DNA of 64,000 nucleotides from Paraburkholderia caribensis (lineage in GTDB: Bacteria; Pseudomonadota; Gammaproteobacteria; Burkholderiales; Burkholderiaceae), in assembly GCF_002902945.1 (NCBI RefSeq), contig NZ_CP026104.1, positions 62,001 through 126,000 of the forward strand. Reading direction: 5' to 3'. The position numbers and the translations under genes were made by a program. The notes below the pieces were generated by a model, which saw only the letters and a program-made list of their open reading frames with translations, was not told the DNA's origin and made no database searches. Shown piece by piece: positions 17,634-26,583 of this stretch; positions within the stretch are counted from its first letter, which is position 1; the number at the start of each line of letters is the position of its first letter.

Positions 17634-18113
17634 ATGTCCACACGACTGGATGTCTTCGACCGGCGAATCCTCGAGATTGTGCAGGACAACAACCTCGCCA
17701 CACATCGGGAGATTGCTGACGCGATTCATCTTTCGGCTCCTTCGGTTGCTCGCCGACTGCAGCGCTTGCGCCAAGAAGGGGTCATATGGAAGGACATTAG
17801 TGTTGTGCGTCCCGAGCATATCGGGAAGCGGATTACCGTCGTGGTAGACGTGGCGGCGGAGGACGTCGGCAGTGAGCGCATCGCGGCTATGAAACAGAGA
17901 TTTGAGCGGTGCCCTCAGGTTCAACAGTGCTACTACGTAACGGGCGATGTTGATTTTGTACTCATCATGTCGGTAAAGGACATGGAGGAATACATGGCGT
18001 TGAGTCGTTCACTTTTCTACGAAGGCGGACACGTGCGAGATATCCGGACCTCCATCTGCATGCAGCAAGTCAAGGTTTCTCTTGGTATTCCGGTAGGGAA
18101 GGAGGGGGAGTAA
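17634..18113 (+). CDS. Lrp/AsnC-family transcriptional regulator
   Basis: A 159-residue regulator with GGAGGTCACCTC just before the ATG. The N-terminal HTH (residues 5-60) reads LDVFDRRILEIVQDNN and SAPSVARRLQRLRQEGVI; the RAM ligand-binding domain follows with VQQCYYVTGDVDFVLIM. It heads the PotDABC/DadA gene series and probably controls it in response to an amino acid. It is a clear paralogue of the Lrp gene at 39722 (shared phrases such as DISVVRPE/DVSIVRPE and QQCYYVTG, and a similar C-terminal EIPVGK/GIPVGK). No duplication of flanking DNA is obvious. Confidence 0.92.
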   Translation: MSTRLDVFDRRILEIVQDNNLATHREIADAIHLSAPSVARRLQRLRQEGVIWKDISVVRPEHIGKRITVVVDVAAEDVGSERIAAMKQRFERCPQVQQCYYVTGDVDFVLIMSVKDMEEYMALSRSLFYEGGHVRDIRTSICMQQVKVSLGIPVGKEGE

Positions 18114-18314
18114 GCAGTCGCTTTCCTGGTCGCGCCCGATGAAAAAAGCTGTCGCGATAGCGGTTCGAATCGAGAAAAACGCGCGAAATTGATTCGTTCT
18201 GCTTTTTTGGCCACCAGCATAATCACCTTACGATGGATCCGGCTGTATTCGTTAAAAACCGTCCTCGAGCCCCGTCCCCACGCTGCGCGGACAACCAAAA
18301 CAAGAGGAAGAGTC

Positions 18315-19385
18315 ATGAAAGAAGAATGCATCAGCACCAGCCGCCGCGAATTTATCGCTGCTGCTTCGGCCCTCAGCGTTGCACCGTTCTTCGTCAAGAC
18401 TGCCAAGGCAGCGTCCAAGCAACTGATGGTGCGCACTTCGGGCGGCGCTTACGACGAAGTGAAGCGTGCCACGGTCTATGAGCCATTCCGGCAGGAAACC
18501 GGAATTGAGATTGTCACTGTGCCGGCTACGGCCGGCAAGATGATGGCCATGTTTCGGGCCGGGCAAGGCGGTCTCGATGTGATCGATATCGGCAATGATG
18601 CATTGCTGATTCTCAACCGAATGGGCGTGCTTCAGCCTATCGATTACAGCCGGTTCAAGTACACGGACGTCAATGACATCGATCCGTCGCTGCGCCTGAG
18701 CTATCAGGTCGCAAACTATTTGTACGCGAACGTGATGTGCTACAACACGTCAATCTACAAACCCGGGACCGAGCCGCAATCCGTTAAGGATTTCTGGAAC
18801 GTCAAACGCTTTCCCGGCACGCGCACGTTACCCGGCATTGAGGCTGGCACACTCAGTCTCGACATGGCACTTCTTGCAGACGGTGTGCCGAAGGATAAGA
18901 TTTACCCGATCGATATTCCGCGTGCGTTTCAGTCGATGTCGCGAATCCGCCCCACTATCAAGAAGTTCTGGGACAGCGGAGCGCTTTCCACGCAGATGAT
19001 CGCGAGCGGCGATGCGGCGCTGGGCGTGCTATGGAGCACCCGGGCTCAGGTCGCGATCGACGCTGGAGCGCCCATCGCGATGCAGTGGAACGACAACGAG
19101 GTGCTGGTCCAGGCGTATGGCATCGCGAAGTCATCGACGAACGTCGAAGCCGCAAACAAATTCATCGACTATAGCCTGAGCCCCGTCGTGCAGGCGCGTT
19201 GGCTAAACAAGTACAAAGCCGTACCGGCCAATCGCCGTGCGTGGACGCAGATGCCCGCGAGCCTGATCGACCCGAAGACCGGACAACCTTGGACGGCATC
19301 GAGGGGGCACGTTCATAACATCGAGTGGTGGGCCGATAACATGGCGAAGGTTACCCAGTACTGGTCGGACTGGGTCATCACCTGA
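18315..19385 (+). CDS. ABC transporter substrate-binding protein, PotD-like (family 1), Tat-exported
   Basis: A 356-residue periplasmic binding protein. The start at 18315 has AGAGGAAGAG upstream and gives a twin-arginine signal (STSRREFIAAASALSV, cleavage near AKAAS at residue 33-35); the longer frame from 18189 adds unrelated residues. The mature part begins KQLMVRTSGGAYDEVKRATV, the first strand of PotD/PotF-like proteins, with a mid-domain AQVAIDAGAPIAMQWNDNEV. It should deliver a cationic or amino-acid-like solute to the permeases encoded at 20581 and 21426. Tat export suggests folding before secretion. The ligand cannot be read directly; a D-amino acid or polyamine-like compound fits the catabolic neighbours. 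Confidence 0.88.
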   Translation: MKEECISTSRREFIAAASALSVAPFFVKTAKAASKQLMVRTSGGAYDEVKRATVYEPFRQETGIEIVTVPATAGKMMAMFRAGQGGLDVIDIGNDALLILNRMGVLQPIDYSRFKYTDVNDIDPSLRLSYQVANYLYANVMCYNTSIYKPGTEPQSVKDFWNVKRFPGTRTLPGIEAGTLSLDMALLADGVPKDKIYPIDIPRAFQSMSRIRPTIKKFWDSGALSTQMIASGDAALGVLWSTRAQVAIDAGAPIAMQWNDNEVLVQAYGIAKSSTNVEAANKFIDYSLSPVVQARWLNKYKAVPANRRAWTQMPASLIDPKTGQPWTASRGHVHNIEWWADNMAKVTQYWSDWVIT

Positions 19386-19448
19386 GCATGGCTCGTGATT
19401 CTGTGTGAAGTCAGCGCTGTTTAATGTCAAATGATTGTGGGTGCCGTC

Positions 19449-20579
19449 ATGAAGGGAATTCCGGAGGTCAGGTTGAATCAGACAGAAAGCGGCGGGGCAG
19501 GCGCGCTTGAACTCGTGGGCTTGACGAAGCACTACGGGCCTGACGTCGCCGTAGACCGCTTCAACGCGAAGATTGCTGCAGGTGAGTTCTTTTCGATGCT
19601 CGGTCCATCCGGTTCCGGCAAGACGACCACGCTCATGATGATCGCGGGTTTTGCCGGCGTGGACGAAGGGCAACTGCTCGTCGACGGCAAAGACGTGGCG
19701 AAGCTGCCGCCGCAAAAGCGTGGATTCGGTATGGTGTTCCAGAACTACGCGATCTTTCCTCACATGACGGTCTTCGAGAACGTGGCATTTCCGCTGCGCG
19801 CCCGCGGTGTGGCGCGGTCGATGATTGCCGACCGAGTAAAGTGGGCGCTAGACATGGTGCAGTTGACTCGCTATGCCGAGCGATATTCGCGTCAACTATC
19901 GGGTGGCCAGCTCCAGCGCGTGGCGATCGCGCGCGCCATTGTCTTTCATCCGAAGGTGGTTCTAATGGACGAGCCTCTTGGTGCGCTCGACCGTAACCTT
20001 CGTTACGCAATGCAAACTGAGATTAAGGAAATCCAACAGCGCCTTGAGATGACCGTGGTGTACGTGACACATGACCAGGAGGAAGCGCTCAATATGTCCG
20101 ACCGGATCGCGATCCTGAGCAACGGTCGGCTACAGCAGTTGGGCAATCCGATCGACGTCTACCAGAATCCGGCGAACAGCTTCACGGCGCGGTTCTTGGG
20201 CGAGGCGAATCTGCTGCGCGGCAAGGTGCTGCGGATCGAAGACGGCGAAAGCGTTGTTTGGTTGTCAGAGGAGGGCGCGGAGTTCCGTGCGCTCTTCAAC
20301 CGCGGGCCCGGGGTCGGAGAGGCGTGCGAACTTTTCGTGCGCCCCGAGAAGATCGCGTTGTCTCCGTGTGATGCCACCCCGGGTCTTGATCTCAACACGA
20401 TGGTCGGACGTATCGAACGAGTCGCCTTTCTTGGCAATACCGTACGCTACACCGTGGTTACGCCGGGAAGACTGTCGTTGACGGTGGACGCGCAGAACGG
20501 TGCGAACGACCGGCTGTGCCGTGGCGACAACATCCGGGTATCGTGGTCCGCGACAGATTCCGCTGTTCTAGGAGCCTGA
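19449..20579 (+). CDS. ABC transporter ATP-binding protein, PotA-like
   Basis: A 376-residue ATPase of the CUT1/polyamine type. Walker A is GPSGSGKTTT, Q-loop VFQNYAIFPHMT, signature LSGGQLQRVAIARA, Walker B VVLMDEPLGALD and the switch His lies in VYVTHDQEEALNMSD. A C-terminal TOBE/OB region follows from about residue 245. Start choice is open: ATG at 19431 or 19449, or a TTG at 19473 with the best ribosome site (GGAGG, 5 bases upstream); the conserved fold begins after all three. It energises import by the two permeases immediately downstream, with a 1-base gap to the first. Confidence 0.9.
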   Translation: MKGIPEVRLNQTESGGAGALELVGLTKHYGPDVAVDRFNAKIAAGEFFSMLGPSGSGKTTTLMMIAGFAGVDEGQLLVDGKDVAKLPPQKRGFGMVFQNYAIFPHMTVFENVAFPLRARGVARSMIADRVKWALDMVQLTRYAERYSRQLSGGQLQRVAIARAIVFHPKVVLMDEPLGALDRNLRYAMQTEIKEIQQRLEMTVVYVTHDQEEALNMSDRIAILSNGRLQQLGNPIDVYQNPANSFTARFLGEANLLRGKVLRIEDGESVVWLSEEGAEFRALFNRGPGVGEACELFVRPEKIALSPCDATPGLDLNTMVGRIERVAFLGNTVRYTVVTPGRLSLTVDAQNGANDRLCRGDNIRVSWSATDSAVLGA

Positions 20580-20580
20580 C

Positions 20581-21429
20581 ATGCGAACGCGATTGATGGA
20601 TGCCAATGGCCTGTTGATACTCCCGTCGCTAATCGTGCTACTGGCGATATTTGCCGCACCGCTTGTCTGGTTCTTCGTGAAGACGCTGGCGATCGACGTT
20701 GCTCCCGGCACCCTGACAAGCGTTGTCACGGACGTGATGAAATCGCGGGCGGTACAGGTGGCGCTTTCATATACGATCTGGAACTCGCTGATCGTCACAA
20801 TGGTGTCGCTCGTCATGGGCTATCCGATCGCCTACTACCTCGCGAATCGTAGCGGCATGCGGTTGAAGGTCGTGATTTTTTGCGTCGTAATTCCTTACTT
20901 CACGAGCACCATCGTACGTACGTACGCCTGGATGGTGCTTCTTGGCAACGACGGGGTGGTGAACCGCATGCTCGTCAGCCTCGGCTTAGCAAAACAACCC
21001 GAACAGCTTCTTTACAACAATGGCGCGGTGATCGTGGGCATGGTGTACGTCATGTTGCCGTTCGTGGTGCTCACGCTGTACGCGGTTATGAGGCGCATCG
21101 ATACGAATCTGCTTCGCGCGGCCGAAGCGCTAGGTGCAAGTCCGACCTATACCTTTTTAAGGATCTACCTGCCCCTCACGATGAGCGGCGTGGTGTCCAG
21201 CGCGCTCATGGTGATCATTTTGTCGATTGGTTTCTTTATCACACCCGCGTTGATGGGCGGCCCGCGTGATGTCATGCTCGGTATGCTGATTCAGCGATCG
21301 GTGGAGATTTTGCTCGACTGGCGGTCGGCTTCGGTGATCTCCCTCGTGCTGTTGGCGGCCACGCTGGTGCTATACGCCATCTACGCCAAAGTCACCGATA
21401 TTCAGCGTCTTCTTGGAGCCAGCGTATGA
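20581..21429 (+). CDS. ABC transporter permease, PotB-like
   Basis: A 282-residue inner-membrane permease with about six helices. The first spans residues 11-32 (LLILPSLIVLLAIFAAPLVW). The cytoplasmic EAA loop that docks on the ATPase reads RAAEALGASPTYTFLRIYLPL. Periplasmic and membrane segments (YPIAYYLANRSG, IPYFTSTIVRTYAWMVLLG) match PotB-type permeases of polyamine and opine importers. It begins one base after the ATPase stop and its own stop overlaps the next gene as ATGA, so all are co-translated. Confidence 0.9.
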   Translation: MRTRLMDANGLLILPSLIVLLAIFAAPLVWFFVKTLAIDVAPGTLTSVVTDVMKSRAVQVALSYTIWNSLIVTMVSLVMGYPIAYYLANRSGMRLKVVIFCVVIPYFTSTIVRTYAWMVLLGNDGVVNRMLVSLGLAKQPEQLLYNNGAVIVGMVYVMLPFVVLTLYAVMRRIDTNLLRAAEALGASPTYTFLRIYLPLTMSGVVSSALMVIILSIGFFITPALMGGPRDVMLGMLIQRSVEILLDWRSASVISLVLLAATLVLYAIYAKVTDIQRLLGASV

Positions 21430-22220
21430 AATACGGCGTTTCGTTTGTCACCGCGATCGGTTGTGCCATTCTCGTAATGCCGATTTTGATCGTCGTTACC
21501 ATCTCATTCGGGGGTGACACGTTCGTTGTGTTCCCGCCGCGGCACTACTCGCTCCACTGGTTCCATGTCCTGTTCGGGGATCTCGACTGGCGCGAAGCCT
21601 TCGTTTCGAGCGTAAGGATTGCCCTCGTGGCCTGCGTGTTGGCGACGTTCACGGGCTTTCTTGCCGCGTATGCGCTTGTACGCGGCACTTTCCCGTTCAA
21701 ACGTCTGATCCTCACATTCACGCTCATGCCGATGATCGTTCCAACCATCATTACCTCGGTCGCAATGTATTTTTTGACCGCGAAGCTGGGGCTCGTCGGC
21801 AATGTGCTTTGGGTAGGGATGTGTCATGCCGTGCTCGCGCTGCCGCTCGTCGTGCTGATTCTCTCCTCGGTCCTACAGTCGATCGATCCCAATCTCGAGC
21901 GGGCGGCATTGAGCCTTGGGGCCTCGCGCGCCCGCATGTTGCGCACGCTGGTCGCGCCGCTGGCGCTACCTGGCATGGTGTCAGCCGCATTGTTCGCGTT
22001 CCTTGCGTCGTTCGACGAACTCGTGGTGGCCATGTTTCTCACAAACGCGCAAAGCAAGACGTTGCCAGTCAAGATCTGGAGCAGCCTTGAGCTCGAAATA
22101 GAACCGACGATCTCCGCGGTCAGCACCGTGCTGATTATCGTCACCGCATTCGTGCTGGTGTGCGAAACGTTGTTAAGACGCTCTTCGTCACGTGCTTCCT
22201 CGCGAGTAGCTTCGCATTGA
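21426..22220 (+). CDS. ABC transporter permease, PotC-like
   Basis: A 264-residue second permease with about six helices and an EAA loop RAALSLGASRARMLRTLVAPLALPGM. N-terminal helix GCAILVMPILIVVTISFGGD and the following FPPRHYSLHWF are typical of PotC-like partners. The C-terminal end is rich in Ser and Arg. It overlaps the upstream permease by four bases (ATGA), giving a heterodimeric membrane channel with it. Fifty-three bases separate it from the DadA-like gene, which is therefore probably in the same transcript and uses the imported compound. Confidence 0.9.
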   Translation: MKYGVSFVTAIGCAILVMPILIVVTISFGGDTFVVFPPRHYSLHWFHVLFGDLDWREAFVSSVRIALVACVLATFTGFLAAYALVRGTFPFKRLILTFTLMPMIVPTIITSVAMYFLTAKLGLVGNVLWVGMCHAVLALPLVVLILSSVLQSIDPNLERAALSLGASRARMLRTLVAPLALPGMVSAALFAFLASFDELVVAMFLTNAQSKTLPVKIWSSLELEIEPTISAVSTVLIIVTAFVLVCETLLRRSSSRASSRVASH

Positions 22221-22273
22221 GGTCAGTGGTGTGACAAGAAGAAGGTAATTGACAGTTCAACAAGGAATCAGAT

Positions 22274-23518
22274 ATGAGCGGTGGCAAGGTAGTGGTTGTT
22301 GGCGCGGGCGTCGTGGGAATGTCGACCGCCCTTTTTCTGCGCCGTGCTGGGCGCGACGTGACGGTCATTGATCCGTTCGCCCCGGCAGGTGGTTGCTCTT
22401 ACGGCAACGCGGGGATGATCAGCGCGAATAATGCGGCGCCCATCGCCATGCCGGGAATGGTCGCGCGTGTGCCCGGGTGGCTGATGGACCCGATGGGGCC
22501 GCTAATCGTGCGACAACGCTATTTGCTGAAGGTAATGCCTTGGCTCGCGCGCTGGATTCGGGCGGGCAGGATTGACCGTGTACTGCAGATTTCTGACGCC
22601 ATGCGTGCGCTGAATCGCAATTCGCATGAACTTTGGCGCGAACTGGTGGGAGCCGAGCGTTACGCCGAGCTGATACGCCGCAACGGGCAAGTGCATCTCG
22701 CGGCAACAGATGATATGCCGGCGCGCAATGCCGACGCCGAGCGCAGGATTCGCGAACGCCACGGTTTGGAGGTAGTGCAGCTTGGGCAAGACGATATCCG
22801 CCGCATGTTTCCGGGGATTGCGCCGGACATTACGCGGGGCATTATTGTGCCGGGCAACGGATATACGACGAATCCCCGCCGCCTGGTCGGCTCGATCGGC
22901 GAAGCGTTCGTGGCGGAAGGTGGGCAGATGGTTTCGGAGCGCGTACTCAAGCTGGTACCGCGCGAGCGCGGCATGCTCGTACTTACGAATACCTCCAACT
23001 ATGTCGTGGACGACGTGGTCGTGGCGGCCGGCGTGTGGTCAAAGGACCTCATCAAAGGTTTCGGGGTGCGGGTCCCGCTGGAAGCCGAACGCGGCTATCA
23101 CGCGATGTTGCCCAATCCAAACATCGACCTGCAATATACGCTGACCCTGCGTTCACGCGGTTTCGGCATGACGCCGATGGAATCGGGCCTGCGGGTGGCC
23201 GGAACGGTAGAGTTCACGAATCGCGAAAGTCCGCCGGATGAGCGCCGTGCGCAGCAGTTCGTGCCTAAGGCCAAGCGTTTGTTCCCCAGTCTTATACACG
23301 GCGAGCCGAAGCTGTGGATGGGTATGCGTCCCTCGTTACCCGACAGCTTGCCCGTGGTCGGGCGTCTTCCGCGTATTCCCTGTGTGCATCTCGCGTTCGG
23401 CAGCTCTCACTTCGGCATGACGGCGGGACCAGCCACAGCGCGCCTTGTGGCCGATGGGGTGCTCGAAATCAAGAGTGCGATCGACGTCGCTCCTTATCAT
23501 CTCGATCGCTTTCGTTGA
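22274..23518 (+). CDS. DadA-like D-amino acid dehydrogenase (FAD)
   Basis: A 414-residue FAD oxidoreductase of the DAO/DadA family. The N-terminal nucleotide fold is VVVVGAGVVGMSTALFLRRAG, followed by the DadA-specific CSYGNAGMISANNAAPIAMPGM. Late FAD contacts lie in PLEAERGYHAMLPN and WMGMRPSLPDSLPVVGR, and GSSHFGMTAGPATARLVAD is the C-terminal FAD-contact loop. DadA enzymes oxidise D-amino acids to 2-imino acids, passing electrons to the respiratory chain at the membrane. RidA next door would hydrolyse the imine, and the GhrA-like gene would reduce the oxoacid if it is hydroxypyruvate. A broken relative is at 37200-37590. The substrate is inferred, not seen. Confidence 0.88.
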   Translation: MSGGKVVVVGAGVVGMSTALFLRRAGRDVTVIDPFAPAGGCSYGNAGMISANNAAPIAMPGMVARVPGWLMDPMGPLIVRQRYLLKVMPWLARWIRAGRIDRVLQISDAMRALNRNSHELWRELVGAERYAELIRRNGQVHLAATDDMPARNADAERRIRERHGLEVVQLGQDDIRRMFPGIAPDITRGIIVPGNGYTTNPRRLVGSIGEAFVAEGGQMVSERVLKLVPRERGMLVLTNTSNYVVDDVVVAAGVWSKDLIKGFGVRVPLEAERGYHAMLPNPNIDLQYTLTLRSRGFGMTPMESGLRVAGTVEFTNRESPPDERRAQQFVPKAKRLFPSLIHGEPKLWMGMRPSLPDSLPVVGRLPRIPCVHLAFGSSHFGMTAGPATARLVADGVLEIKSAIDVAPYHLDRFR

Positions 23519-23621
23519 GTGGAAAGGAGCGAGCTGCATGACCTCTGAGGCCTGAAGGCCGCTCTACCAGGGACAGGAAGCGCGCGACATGAGTGCCGCG
23601 CGGCAAGAGCAAGAAGGGCGA

Positions 23622-23972
23622 TCAGGACGCCTTGGCGGCGATGCCGACAATTTCGACGAGGATGTTTGGCCCGAGATCGGCGACGCCGATGCATGCACGA
23701 GTGGGTTGGTCCTTGCCGTCGAACCACGCCTCCCATGCTGCGTTGAGTTCGTCCTTGCGACTCATGTCGGTGATGTAGATCATCGTATTGAGCAGCAGCG
23801 AACGATGGCTGCCGGAAATCTCGAGCCACTTTGCCAGCTTGTTTAAAGCTTGAGTTGTCTGCTCGCCGAGGCCGACACTGCGGTCGTCGGCCGTGGCGCC
23901 GCATAGATAGACGGTATTGTCGTGGTGAACGGCAAGATGCAGCAAAGGCTTGCCATGAAGTCGCTTGATCAT
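23622..23972 (-). CDS. RidA/YjgF/UK114 family imine deaminase
   Basis: A 116-residue RidA-fold protein. The substrate-clamping Arg92 lies in TRACIGVADLG and Glu107 in LVEIVGIAA; NTMIYITDMSRKDELNAAWEAWF is the usual mid-segment. RidA proteins hydrolyse reactive imines from amino-acid oxidation to oxoacids. It is convergent with the DadA-like gene (103 bases apart) and divergent from the GhrA-like gene, and such proteins commonly accompany D-amino-acid oxidases. A frameshifted relative is at 30019-30290. It lacks the extra N-terminal residues of E. coli RidA, placing it in another Rid subgroup. Confidence 0.9.
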   Translation of the reverse strand: MIKRLHGKPLLHLAVHHDNTVYLCGATADDRSVGLGEQTTQALNKLAKWLEISGSHRSLLLNTMIYITDMSRKDELNAAWEAWFDGKDQPTRACIGVADLGPNILVEIVGIAAKAS

Positions 23973-24174
23973 TAATGCTCCGGGGTTAATGAATGAACGG
24001 ACGTCTCTGATACCGACGAACTTGAGAGAAGATAGCGCATTCGGTTTGCAAGAATTTATCGATTAGCTATGCGAATCAGAGTGCTTGTTTTGACCATATG
24101 ACGGTATCTTTTCTGAATTCACAGCAGGTCCGGATGACGGCCGGACGAGTTCGTAGAGGCGACGCGGAGGGACC

Positions 24175-25104
24175 ATGGGGATTCTGGTACTGACTGAGCC
24201 CGCTCCGGCGGATGACTATGCCGATGCGGTACGAAAGATGGCGGGTGACATTCCCGTCTGGACATCCGGGGACCATCCGGAGGCGACTAGGGTAGAGGCG
24301 ATTCTGGCGTGGCGGCTCAAGCCGGGCATTCTGCCCGCCTATCCCAATCTCCGTGTTCTCTCCGGCATCGGGGCGGGCGTGGATGGACTGTTGCACGTGC
24401 CGGACCTACCAGAGCATGTCGTAGTGACCCGCGTGGTCGATCCTGCCCAAGCAGTTGAAATCGCGCAGTACGTGGTTGCTGGCGTGCTGCATTTCACGCG
24501 GGACATCGGCGAGTACGTGCGGCAGCAGGCTGAGTCTCGATGGCGGCGCCTGCCGGTCCGGGGCGCATCGCGATGCCGTGTAGGTATCCTCGGAGTAGGT
24601 CGTGTGGGGCAGGCGATCGCGAACGCTTTCTTGCCGCTAGGTTATCCCGTTACGGGATGGAGTCGGTCGTCCCGGCCGGCTAGCAATATCGAAGTGGTGA
24701 GCGGCGCGGGTGCGTTGCTCGGTTTCCTCGCGTGCACCGATATCCTCGTATGCGCCTTGCCGCTCACGCAGGAGACCCACGGCTTGCTGAACCGCGCGAG
24801 GTTGGCTGTCCTTCCGCAAGGGGCGATCGTGGTGAATGTGGGCCGAGGGGGGCATCTGGTCGAAGCGGACCTGCGTGAACTATTGGACTCAGGGCATCTT
24901 GGCGGTGCGGTGCTGGACGTCTTTGCGAACGAGCCACCTCCACGCGACAACTGGGTTTGGCAGCACCAAAAGGTGCTGGCGACCCCGCATATCGCATCTT
25001 CTCCTGCGCGCCAATTGGTCGCGGAGCAATGTGTAGACGCGCTCGTGAGGGCGCGGCGCGGTCTCGCGCAACCGAATGCTGTGGACCGAGCACTCGGTTA
25101 CTGA
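24175..25104 (+). CDS. D-2-hydroxyacid dehydrogenase, GhrA-like (glyoxylate/hydroxypyruvate reductase)
   Basis: A 309-residue NAD(P)-dependent reductase. The N-terminal half ends in LRVLSGIGAGVDGLL; the dinucleotide fold is GILGVGRVGQAIANAFLPLGYPVTGWSR. Catalytic Arg lies in VVNVGRGGHLVEADL, Glu in AVLDVFANEPPP and His in LATPHIASSPARQ; the end NAVDRALGY mirrors the GhrA C-terminus. GhrA reduces hydroxypyruvate to D-glycerate and glyoxylate to glycolate. Its place after DadA-like and RidA genes, and glycerate 2-kinase at 15841, suggests that hydroxypyruvate made from a serine-like D-amino acid is the natural substrate. GGAGGGACC precedes the ATG. Confidence 0.85.
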   Translation: MGILVLTEPAPADDYADAVRKMAGDIPVWTSGDHPEATRVEAILAWRLKPGILPAYPNLRVLSGIGAGVDGLLHVPDLPEHVVVTRVVDPAQAVEIAQYVVAGVLHFTRDIGEYVRQQAESRWRRLPVRGASRCRVGILGVGRVGQAIANAFLPLGYPVTGWSRSSRPASNIEVVSGAGALLGFLACTDILVCALPLTQETHGLLNRARLAVLPQGAIVVNVGRGGHLVEADLRELLDSGHLGGAVLDVFANEPPPRDNWVWQHQKVLATPHIASSPARQLVAEQCVDALVRARRGLAQPNAVDRALGY

Positions 25105-25153
25105 GGGTGGCGCCTGGTTTAGGGCGCTCTTTAGTGAACTTATGGAGAAGCCA

Positions 25154-25924
25154 ATGGAAATCGGAAGCCTCAAGGGCAAGGTGAGCGACAAAGAATGGCA
25201 GCTGCGGTGCGATCTTGCGGCTTGTTACCGACTAGTGGCGCTACACGGCTGGAGCGATCTCATATATACCCATATGACCGCTCGCCTGCCGGACGCCGAT
25301 CACCGCTTCCTCATCAATCCGTACGGCCTGCTTTTCGAGGAAATTACGGCGTCGTCGCTTGTGAAGATCGATCTGGACGGCAACAAGTGCGATGAAAGTC
25401 CGTTTCCTGTCAATGCCGCTGGCTTCACGATCCATAGCGCCATCCATTCGATTCGTGAAGACGCGCTGTGTGTGATGCACACGCATACCCGGGCAGGCAG
25501 CGCGGTGAGTATCCAGGAAGCGGGCCTGCTTCCGCTCTCGCAGCAGTCGACGATCGTGGTCGGATCGCTTGGTTACCATGACTATGAGGGAATTGCAACG
25601 CGCGCCGATGAAATTCCCCGCCTTCAGGCGAGTCTCGGCAATAACAGGTTCCTCGTGTTACGCAATCATGGATTGCTGACCGTGGGCTCTTCGATCGCAG
25701 AGGCGTTCCGAGCTATGTACTTCTTCGAAACGTCATGCCAGATCCAGATCGCGGCTCAAGCCGGTGGGGGTGCCCTGCGCATGGTCGATCCGGAGGTGGT
25801 CAACCGCAATGCCAATGTAAGGTCGGGGACCATTCGAGACGGCGGGGCGCAAACCGTGGCCGAACTAATGTGGTCCGCTTTATTACGCAAGCTCGATCGG
25901 ATCGATCCGTCTTATGCTTCGTAG
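25154..25924 (+). CDS. Class II aldolase/adducin family protein
   Basis: A 256-residue member of the class II aldolase/adducin fold. The start at 25154 has GGAGAAG six bases upstream; 25142 is an alternative. Zn-site elements: the acid loop AGFTIHSAIHS, the HxH pair in VMHTHTRAGSAVS, and the third His in RNHGLLTVGSSIAEAF. Typical of the adducin-like subgroup are YRLVALHGWSDLIYTHMTAR and FLINPYGLLFEEITASSLVK. It may cleave or dehydrate a hydroxyacid made by the operon. A paralogue at 30456 shares nearly every motif. The reaction cannot be fixed from sequence. Confidence 0.85.
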   Translation: MEIGSLKGKVSDKEWQLRCDLAACYRLVALHGWSDLIYTHMTARLPDADHRFLINPYGLLFEEITASSLVKIDLDGNKCDESPFPVNAAGFTIHSAIHSIREDALCVMHTHTRAGSAVSIQEAGLLPLSQQSTIVVGSLGYHDYEGIATRADEIPRLQASLGNNRFLVLRNHGLLTVGSSIAEAFRAMYFFETSCQIQIAAQAGGGALRMVDPEVVNRNANVRSGTIRDGGAQTVAELMWSALLRKLDRIDPSYAS

Positions 25925-26010
25925 ATCTTGCCAGGCGTAAATCTTCAGTTGAACCCCGTTTTTTGTTGGAGTGTAATGTCGCCTTCACCAAGATCACGAA
26001 GGGAATAGGG

Positions 26011-26454
26011 TTGCACACAATTCGTCGAGCAATTCTCTCCGACCTGCCGTTCATCTATGAAGGCGAGTTGTCGTACATACGGGAGATTGAGCCGGAGCAG
26101 GAGGCACGTTGGCGCGAAGGCATGCTACATCACCTGCGCCAATGGGTGACCGATTTTCCTCGCTCGTTCGTCGCAATTAACGAAGAAGGGGAGCCGATAG
26201 GATACTGCTACTGGGAAATCCATGGCGAGTCGGCTTTGCTCGCTTCAATATATGTCGTTCCGTCGCTGCGCCGCGCCGGGCTCGGTCGCGAACTGTTGAA
26301 CCGCTATATGTTCGATGCAAGAGAGCAAGGGCTTGATCAACTGTCGCTCGGCGTGCGCTCAAACAATGGCGCACGCCACATGTACGAAGCAGCCGGTTTC
26401 TGTTTCACGCACGAGACCCGTGGCTATCGCTACTACGTGCTCGAAACAACTTGA
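26011..26454 (+). CDS. GNAT-family N-acetyltransferase
   Basis: A 147-residue GNAT enzyme. The TTG at 26011 with GAAGGGAATAGGG upstream is proposed as the start, because LHTIRRAILSDLPFIYEGE is the usual beginning of the fold and no ATG lies closer in frame. The acetyl-CoA loop is VVPSLRRAGLGRELLNRYM, followed by SNNGARHMYEAAGFCF. It could acetylate an amino-acid substrate or intermediate of the locus, for example to detoxify it. It follows the aldolase by 86 bases in the same direction, and may end the operon. Confidence 0.8.
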   Translation: MHTIRRAILSDLPFIYEGELSYIREIEPEQEARWREGMLHHLRQWVTDFPRSFVAINEEGEPIGYCYWEIHGESALLASIYVVPSLRRAGLGRELLNRYMFDAREQGLDQLSLGVRSNNGARHMYEAAGFCFTHETRGYRYYVLETT

Positions 26455-26583
26455 GCGATCCGTATGGCGGGCGGCCCATTGCACAGCGTCTGTTTGTCCG
26501 CACTCGTCATGGTAGTCATTACCCTTCTTGCTTCGACCGTTGATAGCGGGCGCGCGTGCAACGGGTACGCCATTGCTGCAGCG

